Origin: C00003060 sp964440795
GTDB taxonomy: Bacteria > Desulfobacterota > Desulfobacteria > Desulfobacterales > C00003060
Reading direction: 5' to 3'
Assembly: GCA_964440795.1 (NCBI GenBank)
Contig: CAYTTQ010000045.1
Coordinates: 1-21,938 of the forward strand
DNA: 21,938 nucleotides
In this document: in pieces, positions 14,600-21,938 of the stretch
How the letters are laid out: every line of letters starts with the position of its first letter
Position numbering within the stretch: position 1 is the first letter of the stretch
Program-made: the position numbers and the translations under genes
The notes under the pieces: model-generated
Database searches by the model: none
Told to the model about the DNA's origin: nothing
Seen by the model: only the letters and a program-made list of their open reading frames with translations

Positions 14600-14674
14600 A
14601 TGTTTTCTTATGCCGAGGTGAGCCCTAAGCGCTGTATGTTTTTACGATGTGTCACTCATAACGATGGTGGTCGA

Positions 14675-15991
14675 ATGGTTGCGGAGACTGCAAAAACCGA
14701 TCGGTCGGTCGGCTTTTCGAAGAAGGTAGATCTCTTTTCCCACGACTTTCTCAAGTTGTGCGTATATCTGGAACAGAGTGAACCCACACGAGAGACATTT
14801 ACGAAGAAACTATACTCTCGCATGGTTTCAACCGCCAAGCTACTGGAGGACTTTCTGGACTTTCATGGCGCGAAAAATAACGCCAAATGGTTTTTGTACC
14901 GGGAGCTTGTCTCAACTGTTCGCAATCTGGCGGAAGCCAGCTATTCGCAAAAACATATTTACATCGGACTGCCGTTTTATAGTTTAGGAAATATACATCA
15001 AGTTCAGGAGGACGGATACGGTACGCACAAGTTCCTCACAACTTCGCTGAGAAATATTTGTGCGCGGGCACTCAAAGAAGCCGTCCGCCTGGGAATTACC
15101 ATTCCCACCTCGAAATTCGTCTGGGATGACTTTCCCGGTATCCCTTCCAATGATCATCTGGAGGCAACGATCGATGAGGAGGATCTCAAGGACGAACAAA
15201 AACAAATCGTCAAAATTACCACGAAGTTTTTGAGAATTGCTTCTGAATTCGAGACTCATAATTTTTGTCAGGCCTACGACGAAGACGCCATCAAAAAGAT
15301 TGTGCCGAGTCGGTTCAATGTTGAGGAAGCCCGCCGTTTTGAAATGGCCGTTCACAGCCTTCAGACTTCTTTTGATACCTACGTAAACAGAAGTGGTTTG
15401 CAACTTCAACGGTTAAAGCTGAAGGGGCTGAGGGGCTATATTTCTGTGGTGCTGCACCTGCTGGAGTTAAGCCGGCGGCTTTTACACTATTACGAACGAC
15501 ACCTGTATGAGGTCGGCTACAAGCAGGTTTGTATTCATGTGCGAGACCAACTGATCGAGGCGGTAAACCCAAGAAACATACTCCACTGCATCGTCAATTA
15601 CGGACTTTATTATACCAATCATTTTCTTTTGGATGGTCGATCTTTGGCTCAAGAGTTGTTGAATGAAAATGTTGAACGCAGCACCATTGTGGTTTCCATA
15701 CCCCAGAAGATGGGATTTCACAGCCGCCCCAGTTTACTGGTGGCCAAAACGGTTCAACACTACGGCGGCCAGGTGGAATTGTGTGTGGGATACGACCGGT
15801 TTGATGCCAGCAGTGTTTTAGATCTTCAGTGGGCGGGCGGCAAAATTCAAAAAGACGATATCCAGGAAGTCGTATTCCAAGGCGATGTAAGGGCCCTGAG
15901 GGATCTGAAGATCCTGGCAAGTGTGAACTACGGCGAAGACTCTATGGGGAAGGGAATTCCATTGCCGAAAGAACTCTTCTATTTGAAATGA
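14675..15991 (+). CDS. Large helical protein with C-terminal HPr-like phosphocarrier domain
   Basis: About 438 aa. Residues ~1-335 are a mostly helical, charged domain I do not recognise. Residues ~338-430 resemble HPr, the phosphocarrier of the sugar phosphotransferase system: VVSIPQKMGFHSRPSLLVAKT matches the active-site region GLHARPA, with H349 as the phosphorylatable histidine. The segment DASSVLDLQWAGGKI fits the helix that carries the regulatory serine. Free HPr is under 100 aa, so this is a fusion. In-frame ATGs at 14600, 14636 and 14675 are possible; 14600 touches the last base of the RNase P RNA and has no ribosome-binding site, so 14675 with GGTGG upstream is favoured. The stop overlaps the ispD start (ATGA), implying coupled translation. 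Confidence 0.75.
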   Translation: MVAETAKTDRSVGFSKKVDLFSHDFLKLCVYLEQSEPTRETFTKKLYSRMVSTAKLLEDFLDFHGAKNNAKWFLYRELVSTVRNLAEASYSQKHIYIGLPFYSLGNIHQVQEDGYGTHKFLTTSLRNICARALKEAVRLGITIPTSKFVWDDFPGIPSNDHLEATIDEEDLKDEQKQIVKITTKFLRIASEFETHNFCQAYDEDAIKKIVPSRFNVEEARRFEMAVHSLQTSFDTYVNRSGLQLQRLKLKGLRGYISVVLHLLELSRRLLHYYERHLYEVGYKQVCIHVRDQLIEAVNPRNILHCIVNYGLYYTNHFLLDGRSLAQELLNENVERSTIVVSIPQKMGFHSRPSLLVAKTVQHYGGQVELCVGYDRFDASSVLDLQWAGGKIQKDDIQEVVFQGDVRALRDLKILASVNYGEDSMGKGIPLPKELFYLK

Positions 15992-16731
15992 TGACGGATG
16001 GATTCGGAAACGTTGCCGGGATTATTGTCGCCGCCGGTATGGGAGTAAGATTCGGAGGGGGTCAAAAGAAACAGTATCGAGACCTTGGCGGTCGGCCACT
16101 CCTGGCCCATAGCCTGTTGACATTTGACTCTTGCCGCCTCATCGACGAGATTTTCCTGGTGGTTCCCGAAGCTGATCGCGACCAGTGTCGGGACGTGGTT
16201 GTTACTCCTTCCCAGCCCACGACACCGGTCTGCTTGGTCTCCGGCGGCCCGAACAGACAGGCATCCGTTTATGCGGGTCTAGGAGCCACCCGAGGCAAGT
16301 TCGAGCTTGTGGCCATCCACGATGGGGTTCGACCCTTCATAACGACGGAAATGATCGCCGCATGCATCGAGCAGGCGAGTCAGAGTGGGGCATGTATGGT
16401 CGCTCAAGAGATTTCGGACACCGTAAAACGAGTGAATCGACAGAGCCACGTCGTTTCCACCGTCGATCGGACAAGTCTTCGTTTGGCTCAAACCCCACAG
16501 GCCTTCCGTTATAAGCTTATTTGGGAGGCCCACACCGCCGCTGTTCGAGATGGATATCGGGCGACCGATGATGTCGAGTTGGTGGAAAGGCTGGGTCGCA
16601 CGATAATAACCGTACCCGGATCTCGCAAGAACATCAAGGTGACCACCCGGGAAGACCTGGAGATCGCCCGGGCGCTATGGGCTGAAAGGCTCATCCGGAG
16701 CGAAAACGGCAGTTCTCCGACGCGCTCCTAG
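15988..16731 (+). CDS. ispD: 2-C-methyl-D-erythritol 4-phosphate cytidylyltransferase
   Basis: IspD joins CTP to methylerythritol phosphate in the MEP isoprenoid pathway. The nucleotide-binding loop IIVAAGMGVRFGGGQKKQY, HDGVRPFI, RTSLRLAQTPQAF, TDDVELVERLG and KNIKVTTREDLEIA are all characteristic. The 247-aa length is slightly above the usual. The ATG at 15988 overlaps the previous stop as ATGA; the adjacent ATG at 15991 is an alternative. It ends seven bases from the convergent stop of the CBM48 gene, with no terminator between. Its pathway partner ispF is about 2.3 kb downstream, on the other side of two minus-strand genes. Confidence 0.95.
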   Translation: MMTDGFGNVAGIIVAAGMGVRFGGGQKKQYRDLGGRPLLAHSLLTFDSCRLIDEIFLVVPEADRDQCRDVVVTPSQPTTPVCLVSGGPNRQASVYAGLGATRGKFELVAIHDGVRPFITTEMIAACIEQASQSGACMVAQEISDTVKRVNRQSHVVSTVDRTSLRLAQTPQAFRYKLIWEAHTAAVRDGYRATDDVELVERLGRTIITVPGSRKNIKVTTREDLEIARALWAERLIRSENGSSPTRS

Positions 16732-16738
16732 TGGCCCT

Positions 16739-17125
16739 TTATACCACGATCACCGAATTATCGCTTCCGAAAGGGCTTTTCACGTATTTATCGGCGTTCC
16801 AGTCGTTTTCCCACCTGACCTCATCAATCAGGTAACGAAACTGATATTCGTTGCCCGGTTTCAATTCGATTGTGGTGGTAAATTCCCCCTTCTTCAGGCG
16901 TTTCATGGGATTGGCATAAATGCTCCACCCGTTGAAGTCGCCCACCACATGAACACTTCTTGCGTCTAAAGCGGCGACTTTGGGCAATCTGAAGGTGACC
17001 TTAACGATGTCCTTGCTCTTGAGATATTCTTTCTTCAAGCCGGCAGTCGCCGGTCGCACGGTTGTTTTTGCCCCGGATTTTCTCGGTTTTCCTCCGGTGG
17101 TGGTTCCTTTTCCCGGTGATTTCAT
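16739..17125 (-). CDS. Stand-alone CBM48 / AMPK-beta-like glycogen-binding domain protein
   Basis: 128 aa. Residues 1-38 form a basic, Gly/Lys/Pro/Thr-rich, probably disordered tail. Residues ~39-128 are a single beta-sandwich of the CBM48/early-set type that recognises glycogen or other alpha-glucans: VHVVGDFNGW (62-67 is the signature, W67), then FTTTIELKPGNEYQFRYLID, WENDWNADKY and a final DNSVIVV strand. No enzyme domain is attached. A run of eight Gs just before the ATG acts as ribosome-binding site. It lies downstream of gpmI on the same strand, about 195 bases away. A role in anchoring or sensing glycogen is inference. Confidence 0.8.
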   Translation of the reverse strand: MKSPGKGTTTGGKPRKSGAKTTVRPATAGLKKEYLKSKDIVKVTFRLPKVAALDARSVHVVGDFNGWSIYANPMKRLKKGEFTTTIELKPGNEYQFRYLIDEVRWENDWNADKYVKSPFGSDNSVIVV

Positions 17126-17182
17126 TCCCCCCCCTTTTTTAATGTAAACTACGAAGACTTACCTCTTATGATGGTCAAATCA

Positions 17183-17195
17183 GGTTATAATAACC
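17183..17195. promoter_or_regulatory. Perfect palindrome upstream of the CBM48 gene
   Basis: GGTTAT-A-ATAACC is a perfect 13-bp odd-centred palindrome, about 60 bases ahead of the CBM48 start codon. It contains -10-like sequences on both strands. It could be a regulator site or a promoter core; no good -35 was found. Confidence 0.35.
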
Positions 17196-17321
17196 ATATC
17201 AGGCAATTTCAGACGAACGTACGATCCTCCTGATAAAAGACATCTTGCAAAGAAAATGGGCACTGTCAACAAAAAACCATCCCTCTTCGTGGCGGATCAA
17301 AAGGGCGGGCCGAGGCCGGCA

Positions 17322-18875
17322 TTAGGAATGCAGAAGGGACTGTGCGGTCATTTCGGCCGGGGCTTCCAGGCCGAGAAGATGTAAAATCGTGGGGGCGATA
17401 TCAGAAAGCTTGCCGCCGGCCTTGAGGCGGTGTCCATCCGCCCTGCTTCCGACGTAAATGAGTTCCACCGGATTTATGCTGTGACTCGTCTTAAGGCTGT
17501 TTGTTCGAGGGTCCAACATCTCTTCGACGTTACCATGGTCGGCCGTTACCAGGATTTCTACGTCCATCGCCGACAAGCGCTTGACGCAATCCCCCACGCA
17601 TTGATCGACCACTTCTACGGCCTGGACAGCCGCCTCAAGATTGCCCGTATGGCCGACCATATCACAGTTTGCAAAGTTAACCACGTAGAGGCTGTAAGGG
17701 GATCCTTCCCGGGTCAACTCCAGCAATTTGTCTCTGACATCATAGGCATTCATTTCCGGATGAGAGGCAAACATGGCCGGGTCGTATTGACTCGGGATTT
17801 CTATTTGATCCTCTCCGGGAAACGGTTGGGTGGACTTTCCGTTAAAAAAGCTGGTGACATGGCGAAATTTCTGTGTTTCCGCCAACCGAAGTTGTTTCAG
17901 TCCGCAACGGCTGATCACTTCACCCAAAAGATTGGCCATGCCGGAGCCGGACCCCATGGGCTCCAGCATGTAATTTCTAAATTCATTATAGTACCGGGTA
18001 AGGCCGACATAATAACAGTCCGGACGACGGCGTCGCTTTCCCGGATAATCATCTTCCGTAAAGGCCATAGACAGCTGAATAGCCCGATCCTGTCGAAAAT
18101 TGGTGTGCAGGATGGAATCGCCGTCCGTTATCCCCTCATAACCCTGAATCACGTAAGGCGGTATATACTCGTCAAACATTTCTCCATGGTCGGGGGTTTC
18201 GTCCTTGGCATAGGATTCTTCGACGGCGTCACGTGCCGCCTCCGCCGCCCGCCCTTGGGCATTGACAATACAATCGAATGCCATATCGGTCAGTTTCCAG
18301 TTGCGGGACCGGTCCATAGCATAATACCTGCCCATAAGCGTACCCACCCGGCAGCCGCCGACGTCTTGCATCACCTTTTCCAATTCGTTGATATATTCGA
18401 TACTCGATTTGGGAGGGGTGTCGCGCCCATCGCTGAAGATGTGAACAATGATTTCGGCATCCAAGCGATCGCGAACCGCCCGCATAATACTGAACAAATG
18501 ATCGCAATGGGCGTGTACCCCTTGGTCCTGAAGCAACCCCATGAGGTGTAACCGCGCCCCCCGTTGTTGACAATTGTCGATGAGTCGTTGAAACGGTCCT
18601 GTGCTAAAAAGAGAGCCATCCTTAATACCGTCGTTTATGCGTTTGAGTTCTTGAACCACGATCCGTCCCGCGCCCATATTCAGGTGGCCGACTTCACTTG
18701 ACCCCTGATACCCGTCGGGAAGTCCTACGGCTTCACCGGCGGCCTCGATCAGTGTCCAGGGACGGGTATCCAAATACGAATTCAAATTCGGGGTATTAGC
18801 CGCCTTGACGGCGTTTCCCGTCGGGTCCTCACGGTATCCCCAACCATCACGTATGATTAGTGCAACAGGCGTCAC
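17322..18875 (-). CDS. gpmI: 2,3-bisphosphoglycerate-independent phosphoglycerate mutase
   Basis: GpmI interconverts 3- and 2-phosphoglycerate using two manganese ions and a phosphoserine, in glycolysis and gluconeogenesis. The 517-aa protein opens with VALIIRDGWG (metal ligand D10). It has the catalytic serine motif GSSEVGHLNMGAGR with S60 (commonly GNSEVGH), FSDGRDTPP and GRYYAMDR for substrate binding. The C-terminal metal motifs are YVVNFANCDMVGHTG and LVTADHGNVEEM. The GTG start has AGGGAG six bases upstream. It is transcribed divergently from ispF-malQ across a 190-bp gap. The long open frame on the opposite strand is a shadow. Confidence 0.96.
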   Translation of the reverse strand: MTPVALIIRDGWGYREDPTGNAVKAANTPNLNSYLDTRPWTLIEAAGEAVGLPDGYQGSSEVGHLNMGAGRIVVQELKRINDGIKDGSLFSTGPFQRLIDNCQQRGARLHLMGLLQDQGVHAHCDHLFSIMRAVRDRLDAEIIVHIFSDGRDTPPKSSIEYINELEKVMQDVGGCRVGTLMGRYYAMDRSRNWKLTDMAFDCIVNAQGRAAEAARDAVEESYAKDETPDHGEMFDEYIPPYVIQGYEGITDGDSILHTNFRQDRAIQLSMAFTEDDYPGKRRRRPDCYYVGLTRYYNEFRNYMLEPMGSGSGMANLLGEVISRCGLKQLRLAETQKFRHVTSFFNGKSTQPFPGEDQIEIPSQYDPAMFASHPEMNAYDVRDKLLELTREGSPYSLYVVNFANCDMVGHTGNLEAAVQAVEVVDQCVGDCVKRLSAMDVEILVTADHGNVEEMLDPRTNSLKTSHSINPVELIYVGSRADGHRLKAGGKLSDIAPTILHLLGLEAPAEMTAQSLLHS

Positions 18876-18948
18876 GGGTGCTCCCTTCCTTGTATAAGGT
18901 TCCCTGATTCTTTAACATAGGCCCCGAACGAAGGCAACTATGATTGCT

Positions 18949-18990
18949 TTGACACGGTGTCACCGGGTCTGCTATAGGTGCTCACGGTGT
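18949..18990 (+). promoter_or_regulatory. ispF-malQ promoter with palindromic operator-like boxes
   Basis: TTGACA (18949-18954), an 18-base spacer and TATAGG (18973-18978). A perfect palindrome, TGACAC-G-GTGTCA (18950-18962), covers the -35. The core CACGGTGT recurs at 18983-18990, exactly 30 bp away, beside the expected transcription start. Two equally faced boxes flanking the -10 suggest a repressor site. Confidence 0.55.
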
Positions 18991-19065
18991 TGAGAACTGC
19001 GCGGTGAATATCTTATTTCAAAGCTGTGAACGCAAAGGCGGTAAGGCATAAAAACAGATACGGAC

Positions 19066-19557
19066 ATGGGGGAGACGGATATACGAATTGGTTTCGGCTA
19101 TGACCTACACAGGTTGATAGAGGGCCGAAAATTGGTGGTGGGTGGTGTCGATATACCCTTTGAAAAGGGCCTGCTGGGTCATTCGGACGCCGATGTCCTG
19201 TTGCATGCGGCTTGCGATGCCTTGCTGGGGGCGGCCGGTCTCGGCGACATCGGTCAACACTTCCCGGACACGGACCCCGATTGGGCGGCAGCGCCGAGCG
19301 AATTGTTCGTGAGGCGGTCTCTGGACATGATAACGGATGCCGGATTTTCCCTGAACAACCTCGATGCAACCGTTATTGCGGAGGCGCCTCGGTTGGCCCC
19401 TTATTTCAAAGCAATAGGCGCCAATCTTTCCCGGTTGTTGGGAATCGTTCCTGGACGTATGAATTTGAAAGCGACAACCAACGAAGGCCTAGGCCCTATA
19501 GGCAGGGGAGAAGCCATGGCCGCCATGTGTGTTGTCAGTTTGTGTGTCAAGGAGTAA
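19066..19557 (+). CDS. ispF: 2-C-methyl-D-erythritol 2,4-cyclodiphosphate synthase
   Basis: IspF forms the cyclic diphosphate in the MEP isoprenoid pathway and acts as a trimer. The metal ligands are in GYDLHRL (D13, H15), followed by GHSDADVLLHAACDALLGAAGLGDIGQHFPDTD-type sequence. The C-terminal ATTNEGLGPIGRGEA is the family signature. The 163-aa length is normal. The ATG at 19066 has no strong ribosome-binding site. The AAGGAG at the 3' end of this gene, overlapping its stop, is the ribosome-binding site of malQ, so the two genes are translationally linked. Confidence 0.96.
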   Translation: MGETDIRIGFGYDLHRLIEGRKLVVGGVDIPFEKGLLGHSDADVLLHAACDALLGAAGLGDIGQHFPDTDPDWAAAPSELFVRRSLDMITDAGFSLNNLDATVIAEAPRLAPYFKAIGANLSRLLGIVPGRMNLKATTNEGLGPIGRGEAMAAMCVVSLCVKE

Positions 19558-19559
19558 GG

Positions 19560-21836
19560 ATGCTTGCATTGGAAGGGGAGGGCTCTTGGGAAGAAACCGC
19601 TGTTGAAGAATTGGCCCAGGCCCGGGGCATCGAAAACGAGTACCTGGACAACTGGGGACGAGTCCGCCGTACCCCACTGCGCACAAAAAGACATCTCCTC
19701 GAGGCAATGGGGGTTATATCCGGCACCCACCGGAATGATTCGGCCGGCGCACCGGCGGATCAAGGAAGGGGATCATGCCGTGGGGGCGCCAAAAATGTGC
19801 AGGTGGTCAGCCGGAGCGACCCGCCGGAAAAACTCGTGTTTTGCCTTTCTCAAAATACGTCCTTGGGGACCTCGCCGCGGGCGACGTTGCGGATTACCTA
19901 TGAGAACGGTTCTCAAGACAGCATCACTTATGGTCCCGATTCCCTGAAATGTACCGACCCAACGGTTGCCGAAAAACCGCCGTTGAACAGTGAATGGGAA
20001 ATCCCGTTTCCCAAGATTGACCAATTGGGATATCACAGCCTTCTTCTTTCCATTGAGGGAGGGGGCAACAAAGCGTGTCAAACAATCTCTCTCATCGTTT
20101 GCCCCGACAAGGCCTATCTCCCTCCCGGTCTCGAAGGAGACGGGCGCCTGGCGGGTATTTCCCTGAGTCTTTATGCAATTCGGTCGAAACGAAATTGGGG
20201 CGTCGGTGATTTCACGGATTTGAAGGCAATCATCGATTGGGCGTCGAAAAGACTCCGGGCGAATATTATCGGTCTCAACCCCTTGCATGCCGGTTTCAAC
20301 CGTAGCCCGTTCAACACGAGTCCCTACCTGCCGATAAGCAAATTTTACAGAAATTTCATTTACCTGGACGTTGAAGATCTGGAGGATTACCAGCGTTCCG
20401 ATGCCGCCCGGGCGCTGGTGAACGGCGTCGAGACTCAACGACAACTTTCAGAGTTAAGAAATTCAGAGAAAGTTCAATACGAAGCGGTGGCAGGATTAAA
20501 GTTCAGGGTGCTGAAAATCGCTTTTCAAGACTTTTTACACCGTGAAAGCAACCGTCCGGAAAGGGATGCCCTCCGATGGAACGGCTTTCAGGACTACATC
20601 CACAAGGAAGGACCGTTCCTGGACCGCTTTGCTCTATTTTGTGCCTTGGATCGGGCGATGCACGAAAAGGATCCAAACATCTGGACGTGGCCGCAATGGC
20701 CCAAGCAATATCAACACCCGGAAACGGACGCCGTCGAGGAGTTTAAACAAACCCATCGGGAAGAGATCCTCTTTTTCAAATATGTACAGTGGCAGTTGAA
20801 TGAACAGCTGGCAAAGGTGCAAAACCATGCCGTAAAACAGGGTATGTCGTTAGGTCTCTATCATGATTTGGCACTGGCTATCGACCGTTCGGCGGCGGAT
20901 GCCTGGGCGTATCAAGGCTATTTTTATTCCCGGCTTCGGGTGGGCGCCCCACCGGATGCCTTCGCCCAACAGGGTCAAGATTGGGGATTTCCACCCCCCA
21001 ACATAGAAAAGATCGCAGAAGACGGGTACGCGTTTTTTATACAAGAAATTCGCAAAAACAGCCGTTTTTGTGGAGCGCTCCGCATCGATCACGTGATGAG
21101 ATTATTTCATCTCTATTGCATACCCGAAGGAAGTCCGCCGAGCGACGGGGCTTATATGTCCCAACCTCACGCCGATCTACTCAAGATCTTGGCGCTGGAA
21201 AGTGTGCGAAACCAGGTGGTGATCATTGGAGAAGATTTGGGTACCGTCCCCGATTATATCCGAAATGAATTGGCCGAAACCAATATTTTGTCCTATCGAT
21301 TGCTCTATTTCGAGAAAGATGGTGAGCACAATTTTATTGATCCCGGCGACTATCCGTCTTTGGCCCTGGTTACCATATCTACGCACGATCTACCGACGCT
21401 GGCGGGGTTTTGGAGTTGTAAGGATATCGAATTGCGTGAGAAGCTGGGTATGTTCGAAAACCCGGAGGCCGTAAAGGAGGCCTCTGAAGAAAGATGGGCG
21501 GACAAACGCAAATTGTTGGAACTTGCCCGGAAACACCGGATGAATTGCTGCCACCCCGAGGGGCATGTCTGTGACGAAATTACCGGAGACGTTCACAATG
21601 CCCTGGTGGGGCTCCTGGCGATAACCCCATGCAAACTCCTCGTGTTGAGTCAAGAAGATCTGTTTAAGGAAAAGCGACAACAAAATGTGCCGGGGACGAC
21701 GAGTGGTTACCCGAACTGGTCCATCAAAATGAAGTACGCGGTTGAAGAACTCGATAGCGATCGAAAAGCCATCGACTACGCCCGAATGTTCCGCCGTTGG
21801 GTCGAAAAATCGGGACGGTGCAGGCAGGGCGAATGA
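19560..21836 (+). CDS. malQ: 4-alpha-glucanotransferase (amylomaltase)
   Basis: MalQ (GH77) moves alpha-1,4-glucan segments between maltodextrins or glycogen ends. The catalytic barrel carries the three acidic residues: D510 in ALRIDHVMRLF, E558 in IIGEDLGTVPDY and D610 in STHDLPTLAGFW. RSKRNWGVGDFTDL opens the barrel, and the substrate loop SPFNTSPYLPIS follows. About 200 N-terminal residues form the extension seen in longer MalQ proteins (AQARGIENEYLDNWGR onward). The ATG at 19560 is chosen because AAGGAG lies just ahead and the frame further upstream only shadows ispF. The length is 758 aa. Together with the nearby CBM48 protein it points to glycogen or maltodextrin turnover. Confidence 0.95.
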   Translation: MLALEGEGSWEETAVEELAQARGIENEYLDNWGRVRRTPLRTKRHLLEAMGVISGTHRNDSAGAPADQGRGSCRGGAKNVQVVSRSDPPEKLVFCLSQNTSLGTSPRATLRITYENGSQDSITYGPDSLKCTDPTVAEKPPLNSEWEIPFPKIDQLGYHSLLLSIEGGGNKACQTISLIVCPDKAYLPPGLEGDGRLAGISLSLYAIRSKRNWGVGDFTDLKAIIDWASKRLRANIIGLNPLHAGFNRSPFNTSPYLPISKFYRNFIYLDVEDLEDYQRSDAARALVNGVETQRQLSELRNSEKVQYEAVAGLKFRVLKIAFQDFLHRESNRPERDALRWNGFQDYIHKEGPFLDRFALFCALDRAMHEKDPNIWTWPQWPKQYQHPETDAVEEFKQTHREEILFFKYVQWQLNEQLAKVQNHAVKQGMSLGLYHDLALAIDRSAADAWAYQGYFYSRLRVGAPPDAFAQQGQDWGFPPPNIEKIAEDGYAFFIQEIRKNSRFCGALRIDHVMRLFHLYCIPEGSPPSDGAYMSQPHADLLKILALESVRNQVVIIGEDLGTVPDYIRNELAETNILSYRLLYFEKDGEHNFIDPGDYPSLALVTISTHDLPTLAGFWSCKDIELREKLGMFENPEAVKEASEERWADKRKLLELARKHRMNCCHPEGHVCDEITGDVHNALVGLLAITPCKLLVLSQEDLFKEKRQQNVPGTTSGYPNWSIKMKYAVEELDSDRKAIDYARMFRRWVEKSGRCRQGE

Positions 21837-21863
21837 ACGGCGGTTCCAAAGTCATCACACAAA

Positions 21864-21938
21864 TTTGATCAAGTCGTAAAAACTCCGATTTTAGATGGCT
21901 AAGTAAAAAGTTCAAGATCAAGGCGCCGCAAATCCCGA
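21864..21938. repeat. Probable start of a dispersed intergenic repeat (cut by window end)
   Basis: After malQ the sequence GTAAAAACTCCGATTTTAGA, then AAAAAGTTCAAGATCAAGG and GCGCCGCAAATCCCGA, resembles from memory a multi-copy intergenic repeat of Desulfobacterales genomes. No second copy is in this window, so repetition cannot be shown here. Confidence 0.35.

Noticed and set aside
17430..18551. 373-codon open frame on the plus strand
   Set aside because: It lies wholly opposite gpmI, shows no recognisable domain, and is the usual antisense shadow of a conserved gene.
19212..19559. Upstream extension of malQ in the same frame
   Set aside because: It overlaps ispF completely; AAGGAG at the ispF end marks the real start at 19560.
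1..21938. CRISPR array or inverted-repeat transposon
   Set aside because: No regularly spaced repeats and no transposase were seen; the only mobile element is the tRNA-integrated one.

Overview
The window reads as ordinary chromosome from a Gram-negative bacterium, most likely a Desulfobacterota (former Deltaproteobacteria) member of the Desulfobacterales type. This is inferred from the proteins (RpoD, DnaG, HisA/B and MalQ of proteobacterial style), the Nif3 / zinc-ribbon / rnpB order, dispersed his genes, frequent GTG/TTG starts, and a terminal intergenic sequence that resembles a repeat I recall from Desulfobacterales genomes. No database search was possible.

Layout. (1) 1-1207: the tail of an unidentified CDS and a DegT-family sugar aminotransferase. 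(2) 1260-4538: a small (~3.2 kb) decayed integrative element in a tRNA-Ala(CGC) gene. It duplicates the 5' half of the tRNA, carries a DUF3800 gene behind a promoter plus a compact three-helix RNA ending in a U-run, a second cargo gene with a helix-turn-helix, and a frameshifted, N-terminally deleted tyrosine integrase. Paired TGTTGACCAA-like boxes with identical 12-bp spacing lie near both ends. (3) 4499-6141: the complete tRNA-Ala, a 470-bp gap, an HU/IHF-like protein, a coiled-coil/winged-helix protein and a small membrane protein. (4) 6145-8216: hisB, a lipoprotein gene and hisA. (5) 8266-12099: a strong promoter, a long leader, then dnaG and rpoD. (6) 12190-14599: tRNA-Met(CAT), a strong terminator, a Nif3-family protein, a zinc-ribbon coiled-coil protein, and the RNase P RNA gene, whose P1 helix starts inside the preceding CDS. 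(7) 14675-16731: a large protein ending in an HPr-like domain, overlapping ispD by ATGA. (8) 16739-18875, minus strand: gpmI and a stand-alone CBM48 glycogen-binding protein. (9) 19066-21836: ispF and malQ behind a promoter with a perfect palindrome over its -35 box. The last ~100 bases look like the start of a dispersed repeat.

Functional themes: macromolecular synthesis (dnaG, rpoD, rnpB, tRNAs), histidine synthesis (hisB, hisA), the MEP isoprenoid pathway (ispD, ispF), and carbohydrate/glycogen handling (malQ, CBM48, gpmI, the HPr-like protein). The part most worth pursuing is the integrated element, above all the structured RNA in front of the DUF3800 gene.
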